From Weissella cibaria KACC 11862 (GTDB taxonomy: Bacteria > Bacillota > Bacilli > Lactobacillales > Lactobacillaceae): DNA of 64,000 nucleotides. Below, one piece after another: positions 62,886-64,000 of this stretch. The stretch is from assembly GCF_000193635.1 (NCBI RefSeq), contig NZ_AEKT01000016.1, positions 23,510 to 87,509 on the forward strand. Reading direction: 5' to 3'. The number at the start of each line of letters is the position of its first letter. The first letter of the stretch is position 1. Under the pieces are notes generated by a model. The model made no database searches and was not told where the DNA came from. It worked only from the letters and a program-made list of their open reading frames with translations. The translations under genes and the position numbers were made by a program.

Positions 62886-64000
62886 CTAACGGGTTGTTGT
62901 AGAGTCATCCTCATCTTCGTCATCATCCTTACGACGACGGGCAATAAAGAGACCAAACAAGCCCATCATAATCAACGCAGCAACACTCAAGAACTCAGTC
63001 GTTGAGACTTGGTCATCGGCCGTTGCGTGTTCCAAATTTGCAGACGTTTGATCGACAGTCACGGCACTAATACGTCCGTTATTATCATCTCCCGCTTGAG
63101 AACCAGCAATTCCCGCTGTTTGACCAGGCGCATTAACAACACCCGCGACATTAACTGTTGCATTAGAAAGTGATGTTACAACAGCACTTCCCTGGTTCGT
63201 CAACGGAGTCTCCGCAACAGTAGCTGCTGTTGCGCCGATCGTGGCAACACCAGCTGCAACGTTAGCACCAGCATTACGCCCATTCGTCGTTGAGTTACTC
63301 AAGCTCGTTGAAGTCGATCCATTCAATGACGTCGAGTTGTTCAAACTCGTTGATGTTGAACTGCTCAATGACGTTGAGTTGCTCAATGACGTCGAGTTGT
63401 TCAAACTCGTTGATGTTGAATCGCTCAAACTCGTTGATGTCGAGCTGCTCAATGACGTCGAGTTGCTCAAACTCGTTGAAGTCGAGTTACTCAATGATGT
63501 TGAATTGCTCAAGATCGTTGAAGTTGAATTACTCAATGATGTTGAGTTTGACAAGCTCGTTGATGTCGAGTTGCTCAAACTTGTCGAAGTCGATCCACTC
63601 AACGATGTTGAGTCTGACAAACTTGTCGAAGTTGAGTTACTCAATGATGTTGAATCACTCAAACTCGTTGATGTTGAGTTACTCAATGACGTCGAGTTGC
63701 TCAAACTCGTTGAAGTTGAACTGCTCAATGACGTTGAATCGCTCAAACTCGTTGAGGTTGAACTGCTCAATGATGTTGAATCGCTCAAACTTGTTGATGT
63801 TGATCCACTCAACGATGTTGAGTCTGACAAACTTGTCGAAGTTGAGTTACTCAATGACGTCGAGTTGCTCAAACTCGTTGAAGTTGAACTGCTCAATGAC
63901 GTTGAATCGCTCAAACTTGTCGAAGTTGAGTTACTCAATGACGTCGAGTTGCTCAAACTTGTTGAAGTTGAATTACTCAATGATGTTGAGTTGCTCAAGC
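62886..64000 (-). CDS. Serine-rich-repeat adhesin, 3' part
   Basis: The C-terminal 371 codons of a large SRR protein; the N-terminus lies outside the window. Residues 1-233 are a low-complexity Ser/Thr/Leu repeat built from [11 protein letters not shown]-type units with S, D, G or N at one position. They are the expected substrate of the adjacent glycosyltransferases. A 110-residue non-repetitive tail follows, then one membrane helix ([18 protein letters not shown]) and a tail [17 protein letters not shown]. No LPXTG sorting motif is seen before the helix, unlike most SRR adhesins. Confidence 0.85.
   Translation of the reverse strand, partial: LSNSTSLSNSTSTSLSNSTSLSNSTSTSLSDSTSLSSSTSTSLSNSTSLSNSTSTSLSDSTSLSGSTSTSLSDSTSLSSSTSTSLSDSTSLSSSTSTSLSNSTSLSNSTSTSLSDSTSLSNSTSTSLSDSTSLSGSTSTSLSNSTSTSLSNSTSLSNSTSTILSNSTSLSNSTSTSLSNSTSLSSSTSTSLSDSTSTSLNNSTSLSNSTSLSSSTSTSLNNSTSLNGSTSTSLSNSTTNGRNAGANVAAGVATIGATAATVAETPLTNQGSAVVTSLSNATVNVAGVVNAPGQTAGIAGSQAGDDNNGRISAVTVDQTSANLEHATADDQVSTTEFLSVAALIMMGLFGLFIARRRKDDDEDEDDSTTTR
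63300..64000 (-). repeat. Serine-rich repeat array of the adhesin gene
   Basis: Tandem coding repeats of about 30-36 bases with synonymous variation, encoding STSLSNSTS-like units; the array continues beyond the right edge. Confidence 0.9.

Noticed and set aside
63300-64000. CRISPR-like tandem repeats
   Set aside because: The repeats are translated in one frame as Ser-rich units without spacers, i.e. an adhesin repeat region.

Overview
The window looks like a chromosomal segment of a heterofermentative lactic acid bacterium, most probably Weissella or a close relative. This is inferred from the gene set: arcABDC arginine deiminase operon, GH65 maltose phosphorylase with beta-phosphoglucomutase, nucleoside deoxyribosyltransferase, CcpA-type cre sites, GGAGG-type ribosome sites and a serine-rich-repeat (SRR) adhesin locus with accessory Sec proteins. 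No 16S rRNA is present to fix the species. Most genes lie on the minus strand.

Layout. 1-4433: operon for an SsuABC-like importer followed by an adenylate-forming ligase and an acyltransferase cut by the window edge. 4727-8166: compact folate operon folB-folK-folE-folC-folP. 8324-20476: accessory region of small and hypothetical genes, secreted proteins, a RelE-type toxin-antitoxin pair, a decayed cell-wall-binding-repeat gene beside its intact relative, a HAD phosphatase, an AAA ATPase, an S9 peptidase, and metQ behind a methionine T-box. 20601-28961: complete glucuronate pathway (transporter, uxuB, uxuA, uxaC, eda, kdgK) with a divergent GntR regulator. 29067-34498: maltose transporter, malP and pgmB with a divergent LacI regulator; three cre sites and a perfect palindrome lie between. 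34543-42280: mixed genes including a P-loop-less DnaA-like protein, ndt, an MFS carrier, a Bce-type ABC pair and a DUF1304 protein. 42424-47973: arginine deiminase operon with a PucR-like regulator. 48161-51913: rny, a protein resembling a catalytically dead P-type ATPase, and three tRNAs. 52059-64000: SRR locus with asp3, asp2, asp1, several glycosyltransferase-type genes and the 3' part of the adhesin gene, which runs off the window.

How the genes work together. Glucuronate becomes pyruvate and glyceraldehyde-3-phosphate; maltose becomes glucose plus beta-glucose-1-phosphate and then glucose-6-phosphate; arginine supplies ATP and ammonia. The uxu, mal and arc promoter regions all carry cre-like sites, so all three are probably under carbon catabolite control. 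The SRR cluster should glycosylate and export the serine-rich adhesin, but no secA2 or secY2 is visible inside the window.

The least expected items are the P-type ATPase-like pseudoenzyme at 49922, the run of SRR-locus genes sharing one beta-strand module, an Asp3 fused to an Asp2-like hydrolase domain without its serine, a pair of long palindromic elements (8656 and 40735), and a possible CcpA-controlled small RNA at 41661-41975.
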